From Sulfurimonas sp. (GTDB taxonomy: Bacteria; Campylobacterota; Campylobacteria; Campylobacterales; Sulfurimonadaceae), in assembly GCF_028714655.1 (NCBI RefSeq), contig NZ_JAQTLY010000002.1, positions 216,434 through 280,433 of the forward strand: a DNA stretch of 64,000 nt, in the 5' to 3' direction. The translations under genes were made by a program, and so were the position numbers. Positions 17,964 through 27,106 of this stretch are shown piece after piece. The notes under the pieces were generated by a model. The model was not told the DNA's origin, did no database searches, and saw only the letters and a program-made list of their open reading frames with translations. Every line of letters starts with the position of its first letter. The first letter of the stretch is position 1.

Positions 17964-18326
17964 TTATAACGATAAATCTTGCTCAAAAATTTGTAACATC
18001 TTTTCATCATTAATAGGTTTTGGATAGAGATTTTTTGCTCCGGATGCTAAAACTCTTAGTTTTGCTTCACTTTGAATATCTGCACTCACAATTATTACTT
18101 GAGCATTTTTATCTATTTCTATTATCTGTTTTAGTGCTTCATATCCGTCCATGACAGGCATCGTTAAATCCAAAAAAACGGCATCGGGACGCTCTTGTTT
18201 AAAAATCTCTACAGCTTCAAGACCGTTTATTGCCTGAAGCACCTCTGCATCAGGTTTAATTGTTTCAAGGCTTTTTATAACGGTCATGCGACCGATTTTT
18301 GAGTCATCAACTACCAAAATTTTCAA
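17964..18326 (-). CDS. CheY-like single-domain response regulator
   Basis: A 120-residue stand-alone receiver domain. The acidic pocket is D7 and D8, the phosphoacceptor is D53 in FLDLTMPVMDG, the switch Ser is S81 in IIVSAD, and the conserved Lys is in YPKPI. There is no output domain. It is the first gene of an operon with a CheC-like phosphatase and a GGDEF protein. No histidine kinase is adjacent, so its phosphodonor is unknown. Confidence 0.9.
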   Translation of the reverse strand: MKILVVDDSKIGRMTVIKSLETIKPDAEVLQAINGLEAVEIFKQERPDAVFLDLTMPVMDGYEALKQIIEIDKNAQVIIVSADIQSEAKLRVLASGAKNLYPKPINDEKMLQIFEQDLSL

Positions 18327-18381
18327 CTCGCACCCCTTTTATCTTATAAGAAATTATAATATATTATTTATAAAGCCGTCT

Positions 18382-21042
18382 TTAATATATATTTTTTTTG
18401 TAAAACTCATGACTGACAAAAAGTACAATCGGAAAAGGCAATAATATCCAAAGATCGCTTAGCGGTATATCAGCCGTATGAAAAATTTTCTGAACAGGTT
18501 CATACTTAAGCAACATCCAAATCCAAAAAAATTCCAATGCAGTTGCGCCTATAAGCAGTTGATTGCTGTTCCATCCGATGTTCCATGCGGAAAACTCCCA
18601 ACTGCGCATAGTCCAAGCGTTTACCATCTGACAGCTAACGGCACCCAAGAGCGTCATAGTCATAGCCTGAGAGTGTAAAAGAGGGTCTAAATTCACTGTG
18701 CCGTATTCCCACCCGTGAAGCGATAAAAAACTTATAAAAGCCGTCATTGCAGCAGTCGCTTCAATAAGACCTATAAAAAAGTAGCCGCGTTTAAATACTT
18801 CCCAGTCTAATATCTTCTCATTTATCCCGACTGGGGGTCGCTTCATAATATTTTTTTCAGGCTTTTCGCTTCCAAGCGCCAATCCAGGCAACATATCGGA
18901 GCCTAAGTCGATGGAAAGTATCTGAATAACAGAAAGAGGCAGCGGGATTTTCAAGAAAAAATGAAGTATATAGGGTACTATTTCCGGTACATTTGAAGAG
19001 AGAATATATGTAACAAATTTTTTAATATTAAAATAGACCGCTCTACCCTCTTCAATGGCAGAAACAATCGATTTAAAATTATCATCTAGCAAAATCATAT
19101 CGGCAGCTTCCTTTGCTACATCCGTACCTGTTCCCATGGCAATTCCGATATTGGCACGCTTGAGTGCAGGAGCATCGTTTGCGCCGTCGCCGGTCATAGC
19201 TACAATCTCGCCGCAATTTTGAAGGGCAACGGCAATTTTTAATTTTTGACTGCTTGCCATTCGAGCAAAAAGTATCGTCTCGTTTTTAAGACGAATACTA
19301 AGTTTTTCATCGCTTAAAAGCTCAACTTCCTCTCCTGTTAAAACTCCGTCATAATCCAAGCCGATTTTTTTAGCTACAGCTTGTGCCGTTTTATGATTGT
19401 CCCCCGTAATCATCATAGTACGGATACCTGCCGTCTTGCACTGCTCTATTGCCTCTTTAACCTCTTCTCTTGGCAGATCCATAATAGCCACTAAACCTAA
19501 TAGCGTTAATTCCTCTTCTTTCGCGCTTAAATTTTTTGCTATCGCCAAAACGCGGTAAGCTTCATTTTCAAAAGCTTCGGCACTGCTTTGCATTCGTTTT
19601 TTTGCCTCTTCGTCAAAAGGCAGTATAGCTCCTTTGCCGTCTATATAAGTAGAGGATTTATCAAATATTATCTCTGCTGCTCCCTTGGCATAGAGTATCT
19701 TTATATCATTTTTTTCATAGATTAAAGACATCATCTTTCTATTGTCGGTAAATGGAATCTCATCTATTTTTTTGTAAGCGCCTATATCTATACGGCGTTT
19801 GTTTGATGCATCGACAATAGCTAACTCCGTAGGATCTTTAAAAAGTTTTTCCTCTTTGATAGCTGTACGGCAACTCAGCGCTCCTGCAAGAAGAAGTTCA
19901 TCAAGACGGATGTCAGTTGTATCGTTGCTTTTATCGAAACTAAACTTCCACTCACTGCCATACTCTTCTTTGTTTAAGGTTATATTTTCTCCGCCTGCCA
20001 ATACTATCTCTTTTAGTGACATCTCGTTGCGTGTAAGCGTTCCCGTCTTATCCGTGCATATAACCGTCACGCTTCCCAAAGTTTGTACCGAATCAAGATT
20101 TTTGATAAGTGCGTTTCGTTTTGCCATACGCTGACCGGCGAGCGACAAAGAGAGTGTTATGGTCGGCAGAAGTCCTTCGGGAACATTCGCTACTATCAAA
20201 GAGAGAGCAAAAATGGCAGCAGTCAAAAGAGTTTGACCAAAAAATATACCAAGCATAAAAAATATAACACCCATTGCCAAAGCAATTACGGTAAAAATAC
20301 GAACGATACGAATCACCTCTTTTTGTATCGGGGTAAGAGTTTTTACTATATTTTTTGTTAAAGTTGCGATTTTTCCGAACTCTGTCGCATAAGCAGCGGC
20401 GATTACTACGGCTACACCGCTTCCAAAGACAACGGAAGTTCCTGCATAAACCATATTTTTAGCATCCAGTGTTCTGGTTATACTGTTTTTACACTCCAAC
20501 TCGCGCCGAGACGGCATTGACTCTCCGTTTAAGGCCGATGTGTTTATATAAAGAGCGTTGTTTTGGATTAAAACTGCATCGGCAGCAATCTTTTCTCCCT
20601 CTTCAAGGATTACTATGTCGCCGATAACCAACTCTTTTGCATCGATTATTTCTACACGGGAGTCACGCATAACCTTAACTTTTGTAGGCATTAACCTCAA
20701 AAGCGCTTCCATGGCTTTGTCGGCTTTGTACTCCTGCCAAAAAGAAAAAGTCGCATTTATAAAAACAGCGACAAGAATCGCATATGCCAAGATGTCATTA
20801 CCCGTATTCGGCGCATATATATCAGCTATAAAGGCCAAAAATGCTGCTGTTTCAAGCAATATTGCAAAAAAATGTATATACTGTTTTATATACTCTTTTA
20901 AGTAGTTTTTCTTGTTTGCATCTTGAACTTCGTTTAAACCGAACTTTGCAAGTCGTGCATTGGCTTCTTTAGTGCTTAATCCATTTTCGCAAGTATTGAA
21001 CTTTTCAAAAAGTTGTGATTTGTTTAGCTTAAATATATGCAT
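18382..21042 (-). CDS. Cation-transporting P-type ATPase (type II-like)
   Basis: An 886-residue inner-membrane ion pump. The N-terminal cation-ATPase domain (GLSTKEANARLAKFGLNEV) is followed by an actuator domain with LNGESMP (the TGES equivalent, Asn for Thr), the membrane motif NVPEGLLPT at 285-293, the phosphorylated D331 in CTDKTGTLT, MITGDNHKTA, the hinge GDGANDAPALK, and four C-terminal helices. NVPEGLL resembles the Na/K and H/K ATPase branch more than the PEGLP of Ca pumps, so the ion could be Na, K, H or Ca and is not decided. It is not coupled to neighbours by overlap. Confidence 0.85.
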   Translation of the reverse strand: MHIFKLNKSQLFEKFNTCENGLSTKEANARLAKFGLNEVQDANKKNYLKEYIKQYIHFFAILLETAAFLAFIADIYAPNTGNDILAYAILVAVFINATFSFWQEYKADKAMEALLRLMPTKVKVMRDSRVEIIDAKELVIGDIVILEEGEKIAADAVLIQNNALYINTSALNGESMPSRRELECKNSITRTLDAKNMVYAGTSVVFGSGVAVVIAAAYATEFGKIATLTKNIVKTLTPIQKEVIRIVRIFTVIALAMGVIFFMLGIFFGQTLLTAAIFALSLIVANVPEGLLPTITLSLSLAGQRMAKRNALIKNLDSVQTLGSVTVICTDKTGTLTRNEMSLKEIVLAGGENITLNKEEYGSEWKFSFDKSNDTTDIRLDELLLAGALSCRTAIKEEKLFKDPTELAIVDASNKRRIDIGAYKKIDEIPFTDNRKMMSLIYEKNDIKILYAKGAAEIIFDKSSTYIDGKGAILPFDEEAKKRMQSSAEAFENEAYRVLAIAKNLSAKEEELTLLGLVAIMDLPREEVKEAIEQCKTAGIRTMMITGDNHKTAQAVAKKIGLDYDGVLTGEEVELLSDEKLSIRLKNETILFARMASSQKLKIAVALQNCGEIVAMTGDGANDAPALKRANIGIAMGTGTDVAKEAADMILLDDNFKSIVSAIEEGRAVYFNIKKFVTYILSSNVPEIVPYILHFFLKIPLPLSVIQILSIDLGSDMLPGLALGSEKPEKNIMKRPPVGINEKILDWEVFKRGYFFIGLIEATAAMTAFISFLSLHGWEYGTVNLDPLLHSQAMTMTLLGAVSCQMVNAWTMRSWEFSAWNIGWNSNQLLIGATALEFFWIWMLLKYEPVQKIFHTADIPLSDLWILLPFPIVLFVSHEFYKKNIY

Positions 21043-21076
21043 TACTCATCTCTCTTTATAAAGAAATCGTAAAAAT

Positions 21077-21895
21077 TTAACTGATTTTTGCTATCGTTTG
21101 TCCGTATTTAACATTTTCACCTGACTTTATGCATAACTCAAGCATATCTTTTTGAGCTAGTATGACGATGGTTGAACCCATCTCAAAACAACCGAAATCA
21201 TCGCCTTTGTTAAGATATAGATTGTCATAGCTATAAGCACTGCTTTGGAGTGCATCGGCATTCGTCTTTATTTTCGGTTCAAATACAACTTGCATTACGC
21301 CGACATTTAAAGCACTTACAAGCACCATATAAAATTTCTGTTTAGATTCAGTTTCGCATAACAAAACAACTCTCTCATTTTCGATAAAAAGATTTAATCT
21401 TTTTTTGAGCGACGGTATATTTACGGGATAAAATCTACCGGGGATATGAACAGCCTTTAACACTTTTAAGTTTGTAGGTATATGGTAGCGGTGATAATCT
21501 TTTGGAGAGAGATAAAAGTTTATAAATGTACCGCTATTTACTATCTCTTTTTCCTCTTTTGTAAAATTCTCACCCAGCAAATCGTAACTTCTATATCTCA
21601 TCCCTTTGATTTGAAGCGCAACTTCGTTGTTTAAAGCTCCACATTCGGAAATCAAAGAGTCACACGGCGATATAAAATCATTTGCGTCAAGCGAATAAGC
21701 TCTATCCTCTCTTAGCTTTCTGGTAAAAAGCGCATTTAAACTGTGGTATGTAGCAGGAGCATGAAATTCCTGCATATCCAAACCCATAATATTTACATAA
21801 GAGTTGTTTATAAAATCTTGAATCGGTTTGGGAAACTCTTTATTTGCAAATTTTCCAAAAATTTGTGAAATCGCCGAAGTTATATGTCTACTCAT
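21077..21895 (-). CDS. psd: Phosphatidylserine decarboxylase
   Basis: Converts phosphatidylserine to phosphatidylethanolamine at the inner membrane. It is a pyruvoyl enzyme made by self-cleavage. The cleavage motif is FEMGSTIVIL near residue 240 (the usual LGST has Met here), so the Ser of GST would become the pyruvoyl group. Other family marks are ISPCDSLI, and YLSPKDYHRYHIP with the conserved His residues. The 272-residue length suits the short bacterial form. Its start overlaps the end of truD by eight bases, so the two are co-transcribed. Confidence 0.92.
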   Translation of the reverse strand: MSRHITSAISQIFGKFANKEFPKPIQDFINNSYVNIMGLDMQEFHAPATYHSLNALFTRKLREDRAYSLDANDFISPCDSLISECGALNNEVALQIKGMRYRSYDLLGENFTKEEKEIVNSGTFINFYLSPKDYHRYHIPTNLKVLKAVHIPGRFYPVNIPSLKKRLNLFIENERVVLLCETESKQKFYMVLVSALNVGVMQVVFEPKIKTNADALQSSAYSYDNLYLNKGDDFGCFEMGSTIVILAQKDMLELCIKSGENVKYGQTIAKIS

Positions 21896-22964
21896 TAATT
21901 TTCCTTTTTGCTATTTCTTCAATCAGAACAGTTGCATAAGAGCCTTTTGGAAGATAAAAATTCAGTTCATATTGCGCCTCTTCGCTTCTGTATCTTCCGT
22001 CTATCTCTTTTGGAAAAACCCAAGCATATCTTCTTGAGCCGTCTTCGTCTATGGTATCGTCAAAATCTTTTTCAATCTCTCTTGCAATCCCCGAAGCGAG
22101 TCTTGTTTTTTTACCGCATAAAAGCCCCGTAACCGAGATATCTTTTTCGTTAAATCTAGTAAAATCGTTCTCATCTGAGCAAAATTCAAAGAGTCTTCCG
22201 TGCGGATAGTGTTCCATTATATCACCGCTTATTAACTTAAAAGGATGTTTTTGCGCTTTCATCTTTATTAGTTCGTCTTTTGGCATATTTAAAAGCGGCT
22301 CCAGCTCTTTTACATCAAAATTTTGAATAAGAGTGTTTATTTCTAATCGTCTGCTCAACCATAAGTTAAAAAGATGACTTTGATACGCACTGATTAGAAG
22401 CTGTTTTACCTTTGGATTTCGCTCTTTTTTTTCACCCTTTGCTATTTTTTCGCCGTCTATATGGTTGTTGCCGTCTGTTCCGAAGCGTTGATATCCAAAG
22501 TAGTTTGGCATCCCGTAAGCAGCTATATTTTTCAGTGCCTCATCTATCTTTCTACCTGAAGTAGGGTTTACTTTTTTTAGTTTTATGTAAAACTTATTAC
22601 CGCTTAAATGCCCTATTCTAATCTTATTGTTATGATAAGTTTTAGATAAAATTTTAACATCTTCATGTTCAAACTCATCCATTTTTGCTTCATACTTTTT
22701 ATGCAGCGAGATATACTGTTTCGTCATAGCATGCTTGTCTTTCAGTCCTGCGTAACCTATCTCTTTGTTTTTAATCCCCAAATATTTGGCAATCATCGAA
22801 ACAAGTTCAAGAGTAGAGATTCCTTTTTTTCTAACACATAAAACAAGGTGTTCACCCTCCCCGCAAAACTCATAAAGAGGCACCTCTTCGACTACGAAAT
22901 CTCTTGGAGTCTGTTTAAAATGAAAATCTATACTTGAGTGAGAGAGCGAATAAAATCTATCCAT
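21888..22964 (-). CDS. truD: tRNA pseudouridine synthase D
   Basis: Predicted to form pseudouridine 13 in tRNA. The catalytic Asp is in GYAGLKDKHAMT near residue 80, and the N-terminal KQTPRDFVVEEVP and the later PNYFGYQRFG are TruD signatures. At 358 residues it is normal length and contains the inserted TRUD domain. It overlaps psd by eight bases, an arrangement with no obvious functional link. Confidence 0.93.
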   Translation of the reverse strand: MDRFYSLSHSSIDFHFKQTPRDFVVEEVPLYEFCGEGEHLVLCVRKKGISTLELVSMIAKYLGIKNKEIGYAGLKDKHAMTKQYISLHKKYEAKMDEFEHEDVKILSKTYHNNKIRIGHLSGNKFYIKLKKVNPTSGRKIDEALKNIAAYGMPNYFGYQRFGTDGNNHIDGEKIAKGEKKERNPKVKQLLISAYQSHLFNLWLSRRLEINTLIQNFDVKELEPLLNMPKDELIKMKAQKHPFKLISGDIMEHYPHGRLFEFCSDENDFTRFNEKDISVTGLLCGKKTRLASGIAREIEKDFDDTIDEDGSRRYAWVFPKEIDGRYRSEEAQYELNFYLPKGSYATVLIEEIAKRKINE

Positions 22965-23006
22965 GTGAATCCTGTTTATCTTTAATTTTAATAATCCTCT
23001 TAATCT

Positions 23007-23057
23007 CCCGCATTTATGCGGGTAGCTTTAGGGGGTTGTAGGGACAAGATTTGTCCC
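23007..23057. repeat. Two adjacent palindromes in the truD-thiL gap
   Basis: CCCGCAT and ATGCGGG (23007-23022) form a seven-base stem with a TT loop. GGGACAA and TTGTCCC (23041-23057) form another seven-base stem. The second, within TTGTAGGGACAA, looks like the common GTAGGGAC-type dispersed repeat of many genomes. Either could end the thiL transcript. Confidence 0.5.
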
Positions 23058-23060
23058 TGC

Positions 23061-23102
23061 CGCTATAGATGGGCTTTGCTCATTTATAGCGTATAACATC
23101 AG
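23061..23102. repeat. Dispersed hairpin repeat, copy 2
   Basis: GCTATAGATGGGC and GCTCATTTATAGC pair along all 13 positions (two or three as G-T) around a TTT loop, then GTATAACATCAG. Compared with the copies at 15401-15436 and 42082-42120, the stems differ in ways that keep pairing. It overlaps the thiL stop codon by a few bases. Confidence 0.6.
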
Positions 23103-23920
23103 TAAAAGTGATGTGCTTTGCACATATTTTTGTAATTTTTTCTTACACACTCTCCGATAATATTTATCGGAGTTCTGTTTAACTTAGCTAGTTTTAAAAG
23201 AGCTTTTTTGTATCTTCTGTCAAAACCGAAAAGCATTTCATACTCTTCGCCGCTGCAACCGATACTCTTTGGAATCTTTTTATAAAATCGAAATCCGACT
23301 CTATTTGCGGATGAGAGTTTACCCAAATCACTAAAAAGACCGTCTGATATATCCATACCGCAACTTAAAAAACGAGCGCTCTTTGAGATAAATTTATCTC
23401 TTAGCTTTATGTTTACAAACTTGGATTTTTCATGAATCTTGCCTAAGTTCATCAACTTTTTCAGATCTTTAGCGCTTCTTCCAAGCTCTCCGCTGTAAGC
23501 GATCAGATGCCCTCTTTTTAAACCTTTTCTTCTTAAAGGTCTAGTCGTTTTTGAGATAATCGTTACGGTAATGTCAAGCTTTACATTGGCAATGGTATCC
23601 CCGCCGATTATCTCAACCCCGTATGTTGAAGCACTATCTTTAAACCCGTCCGCCAGCTCTTTTGCCTGAGATTTCGTTATACTACTCGGCATAGCAACGC
23701 TTAAAAGCGCATATTTCGGTTTTGCATTCATAGCGATTGCATCCGAGATATTTACCGTCATTGCTTTTGTTGCTATCTGATAATAACTCATCCATTTGGT
23801 TTTAAAATGGATATCTTCAAAAAATGCATCTTTTGAGTAAACCGTGCCGTTTATCAATGCGCCGTCATCGCCGATATGACTATTTTTAAACTGCGATATA
23901 AAATAATTTTCTAAATTCAA
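23099..23920 (-). CDS. thiL: Thiamine-monophosphate kinase
   Basis: Phosphorylates thiamine monophosphate to the cofactor thiamine diphosphate. The 273-residue protein has the PurM/ThiL-type motifs: HIGDDGALI at the N-terminus, DAFFEDIHF, NISDAIAMNAKP, IIGGDTI and MDISDGLFSDL. It is shorter than the usual 320 residues or so, with a basic C-terminal end (KNYKNMCKAHHFY) reaching into the dispersed hairpin repeat. The repeat may have supplied the present stop codon, although all catalytic motifs are retained. The 2-oxoacid oxidoreductase at 44.6-48 kb would need its product. Confidence 0.88.
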   Translation of the reverse strand: MNLENYFISQFKNSHIGDDGALINGTVYSKDAFFEDIHFKTKWMSYYQIATKAMTVNISDAIAMNAKPKYALLSVAMPSSITKSQAKELADGFKDSASTYGVEIIGGDTIANVKLDITVTIISKTTRPLRRKGLKRGHLIAYSGELGRSAKDLKKLMNLGKIHEKSKFVNIKLRDKFISKSARFLSCGMDISDGLFSDLGKLSSANRVGFRFYKKIPKSIGCSGEEYEMLFGFDRRYKKALLKLAKLNRTPINIIGECVRKNYKNMCKAHHFY

Positions 23921-24005
23921 ATAAACTTCTTATAATGCCTTAAGTTATAATTAAAGCTAATATATATAAAATAGATGGTTATTATATCATCTATATAGGA
24001 AACTT

Positions 24006-25211
24006 TTGATGAAGCACTCAATAAAAAAAATCTTTAGAAATCTCTCTTTTTTTCTTTTAGCACTTGTTATATTTGCTGGGTTAGCCCTTCTGTCCGTGTT
24101 TAATCAATTAAATTCTTATAAAAAAATCGATAATTTAAATAATCAAAAAGAGATTGTCTCCTCTTTATCAAATTTATCAAAAGATAATTTAGAGTTAATG
24201 TTTATTGAGCTAAACGGTAAAAGCAAACAGCTTCATATTGAAATTGAGAAACTTCGTACTCTTTATGATTATAACTTTGCGGAAAAATATATACTATCAA
24301 ATTCAAAAGAGTATCTATCCGACTTAGACAAACTAAGCTCTCTTGCGACTGCATTTAACAAAGAAGCTTACAACTACTTCTATTATGAAAAAGATAAAAA
24401 CGCAACGGCAACAAAAGAGGAGTTGGAAAAAAAATCATCCTCACTTAAAGGACAGATTGATTCTATAATATTTAAAGATATAACATACAGCCAGAGGAAG
24501 TTTAATATCCATAAAAATGCTACGATTTTAGTGTTTATTATAACTTTGTTCGGTTTTATTTGGTACAAAAAAAGACTCGATATGATATATAAAGATTTAC
24601 AATTTCTATTTCATGTAAATCATAAAAAGCACACCATTTTTTCTCAAGAAGTCGGTGCTATCTCGGTTAGGATGAACAGAAAACCGTTAGTTACGGAAAA
24701 TCCTATACTGCTTGACCCGGTAACGGGGATAAATAATCTAAAAGGGCTTATGAGTGCTTATATTGAAAAAAAAGGGATGAAAGAGGATAATTTTACATCC
24801 GTAAGCGTACTTGAAATTGATAATTTTTCAAAAACAAATAAAGTATACTCTCAAGAGCTAACGCAAGCCATACTTAAAAAAATTGCATTTACGATATCTC
24901 TACACGAACAGGTCGCCGATGTTATTGCTCGAACCGATTATAATCAATTTACTATTATCCTATCAAGACCGAAAAAAGAGGACTCATTTAAAGAGATGGA
25001 AAATATCCGCAAAAGTATCTCCGAGTTAAAACTCAGTTCGGCAGAGCTTGGGGAAATCAACATAACGGTAAGCGGCGGGTATGTCATAAAGCCGAACAAT
25101 ATCTCGCTGGAAGAGTCAATCAGACAAGCTAAAAAAGTTCTGCTTCATGCTCAAAACAGCGGTAAAAACAAAATTTCCCAAATAAAAGATTTAGCTCACT
25201 CCGAATTATAA
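24006..25211 (+). CDS. Membrane-anchored degenerate GGDEF protein
   Basis: A 401-residue protein with a membrane helix at about 14-33, a 130-residue helical sensor region that is probably periplasmic, a second helix at about 175-192, and a C-terminal GGDEF fold starting at LLDPVTGINNLKGL. The signature pentapeptide is lost: the expected RYGGDEF reads RTDYNQF (DYNQF at 311-315), so diguanylate cyclase activity is unlikely. I infer a receptor or scaffold role, or regulation by partner binding. It is divergent from thiL and is followed by a strong hairpin at 25216-25239, so it is probably monocistronic. Confidence 0.8.
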   Translation: MMKHSIKKIFRNLSFFLLALVIFAGLALLSVFNQLNSYKKIDNLNNQKEIVSSLSNLSKDNLELMFIELNGKSKQLHIEIEKLRTLYDYNFAEKYILSNSKEYLSDLDKLSSLATAFNKEAYNYFYYEKDKNATATKEELEKKSSSLKGQIDSIIFKDITYSQRKFNIHKNATILVFIITLFGFIWYKKRLDMIYKDLQFLFHVNHKKHTIFSQEVGAISVRMNRKPLVTENPILLDPVTGINNLKGLMSAYIEKKGMKEDNFTSVSVLEIDNFSKTNKVYSQELTQAILKKIAFTISLHEQVADVIARTDYNQFTIILSRPKKEDSFKEMENIRKSISELKLSSAELGEINITVSGGYVIKPNNISLEESIRQAKKVLLHAQNSGKNKISQIKDLAHSEL

Positions 25212-25215
25212 ATAT

Positions 25216-25239
25216 CGCCTCTAAAGCACTTTAGAGGCG
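25216..25239 (+). terminator. Strong hairpin after the degenerate GGDEF gene
   Basis: CGCCTCTAAAG and CTTTAGAGGCG form a perfect 11-base stem with a two-base loop, five bases after the stop codon. No U-tract follows, so it may be an intrinsic terminator of the Campylobacterota style or a 3-prime stabilising hairpin. Confidence 0.6.
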
Positions 25240-25384
25240 TTAATGTGTAAATTCTACACTGCTAATTATCTGCAAATGAGTGAATACGGAACACTCTTTA
25301 CATTTATAACAACTTTTTATCATTCACAAAGGCTAAAAATTGTAAAATCCCCCATATTTTATTCTTAAAAACAAAGGAAAGCTA

Positions 25385-27097
25385 ATGGGTATTCCTATTT
25401 ATACTTACGATGCCATTGTTGTCGGTGCCGGTTTAGCCGGTTGTGCCGCTGCAAGAGAGTTACAAATTGCAGGGAAAAAAGTTGCGGTTATTACGAAACT
25501 TCATCCGCTTAGAAGTCACTCAGGAGCTGCACAAGGCGGCGTAAATGCTGCTTTTAGCGACAAAGACAGCGTAGAGCTGCATGAGTTTGATACGGTAAAA
25601 GGAAGTGACTATTTAGCTGATCAGGATGCTGTCGAGTTTATGTGTAAAAATGCACCTGAGACTATTCGCTGGGCTGAGAGAATGGGCGCGGCATTTAGCA
25701 GAACGGCAGACGGCAAAATCGCTCAAAGACCTTTTGGCGGACAGTCATCTCCAAGAGCATGTTATGCAAAAGACAGAACCGGTTTAACGCTTCTTCAAAC
25801 CATATATGAGCAGGCTTTTCGCGTAGGTGTAAAATTTTGGGATGAGTGGTATGTTGCGGATCTTATCTACAAAGAGGGCAAAGTTTCAGGCGTAGTAGCA
25901 TTTAATATTAGAGATATGCAAGTAGCGATTTTCAACGCAAAATCGGTAATGTTTGCAACCGGCGGATATGCAAGAAGCTATAAAATCAACTCAAATGCTC
26001 ATGCAAATACGGGTGACGGTCTCTCAATCGTTGCAAGACACGGTCTTCCGCTTGAAGATATGGAGTTTGTTCAGTTCCACCCGTCAGGTCTCTCAGGAAA
26101 CGGCGTTTTAATCTCTGAAGCAGCAAGAGGAGAAGGCGGACGCCTTTTTAACTCTCTTGGCGAGAGATTTATGGAGAAGTATGCTCCAAATGCAATGGAA
26201 CTAGCTTCAAGAGATGTCGTAAGCCGTGCGATTTTAAATGAAATCAGAGAAGGTCGCGGAGTCGGACCTAGAAAAGATGCGGTTTTCATTGATGTAACGC
26301 ATTTAGGAAAAGATTTGATTATGGAGAGATTGCCTGAACTTCGTGATTTGGCTATCACTTTCTTGGGGCTTGATATGATTAAAGAGCCGATTCTTATCTC
26401 TGCAACTGCACACTATTCAATGGGCGGAATTCCTGTAAATATCGCAGGAAATGTCCGTAAAAACAATACCGAGTTTGTAGAAGGTTTTTATGCCGCAGGC
26501 GAGTGTTCTTGTGTTTCAGTTCACGGAGCGAACCGCTTAGGTGCAAACTCTGTTCTTGAAGCGCTTCTTTTTGGTCGCTTTGTCGGTAAAACAATGGTAG
26601 CAGAGATAGACAACATCCCTCTTCGTCCTGCAACTGCAGATGATGCACAAAGAGCTTTAGCCGAGATAAATTTTGTACTAAATAACAACGGTGCGGAGAC
26701 AATTACAAATCTAAGAGAAGAACTGCAACAGTGTATGACTGCCAATGCAGGTGCTTTTAGAACAAAAGAGACTTTAGAGCTTGCAGTTAGCAAAATCAAA
26801 GAACTTAGAGAAAAATTTAAAAATATCCGCATAAAAGACAAATCAAAAGTGTTCAACACGGAGATGCAAGAGGCTATCGAGTTTGGACATATGATTGACT
26901 ACTCTGCATTTATAGTTGAGAGTGCGATTGCAAGAAATGAGAGCCGCGGGGCGCACTATAGAGAAGATTTTACCGTTCGCGATGATGAAAACTTTCTAAA
27001 ACACACTATGGCGTATATGGATAAAGAGGGCAATATTTCGCTTGACTACATGGATGTCGTACTCGGCAAACATGAACTAAAAGCTAGAAATTACTAA
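25385..27097 (+). CDS. Succinate dehydrogenase/fumarate reductase flavoprotein subunit (type E)
   Basis: A 570-residue FAD subunit that interconverts fumarate and succinate. The N-terminal YDAIVVGAGLAGCAAARELQ is the FAD-binding motif, RSHSGAAQGGVNAAF includes the His to which FAD is covalently attached, and EAARGEGGRLFN with HYSMGGIPVN are substrate-site segments. There is no Tat leader: the FAD motif starts at residue 8. The related methylmenaquinol:fumarate reductase MfrA of Wolinella and Campylobacter is exported by Tat, so this one is predicted to be cytoplasmic. With the iron-sulfur and CCG subunits next to it, it probably serves the fumarate reductase step of the reductive TCA cycle. 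Confidence 0.92.
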   Translation: MGIPIYTYDAIVVGAGLAGCAAARELQIAGKKVAVITKLHPLRSHSGAAQGGVNAAFSDKDSVELHEFDTVKGSDYLADQDAVEFMCKNAPETIRWAERMGAAFSRTADGKIAQRPFGGQSSPRACYAKDRTGLTLLQTIYEQAFRVGVKFWDEWYVADLIYKEGKVSGVVAFNIRDMQVAIFNAKSVMFATGGYARSYKINSNAHANTGDGLSIVARHGLPLEDMEFVQFHPSGLSGNGVLISEAARGEGGRLFNSLGERFMEKYAPNAMELASRDVVSRAILNEIREGRGVGPRKDAVFIDVTHLGKDLIMERLPELRDLAITFLGLDMIKEPILISATAHYSMGGIPVNIAGNVRKNNTEFVEGFYAAGECSCVSVHGANRLGANSVLEALLFGRFVGKTMVAEIDNIPLRPATADDAQRALAEINFVLNNNGAETITNLREELQQCMTANAGAFRTKETLELAVSKIKELREKFKNIRIKDKSKVFNTEMQEAIEFGHMIDYSAFIVESAIARNESRGAHYREDFTVRDDENFLKHTMAYMDKEGNISLDYMDVVLGKHELKARNY

Positions 27098-27106
27098 GGA
27101 GAATTT

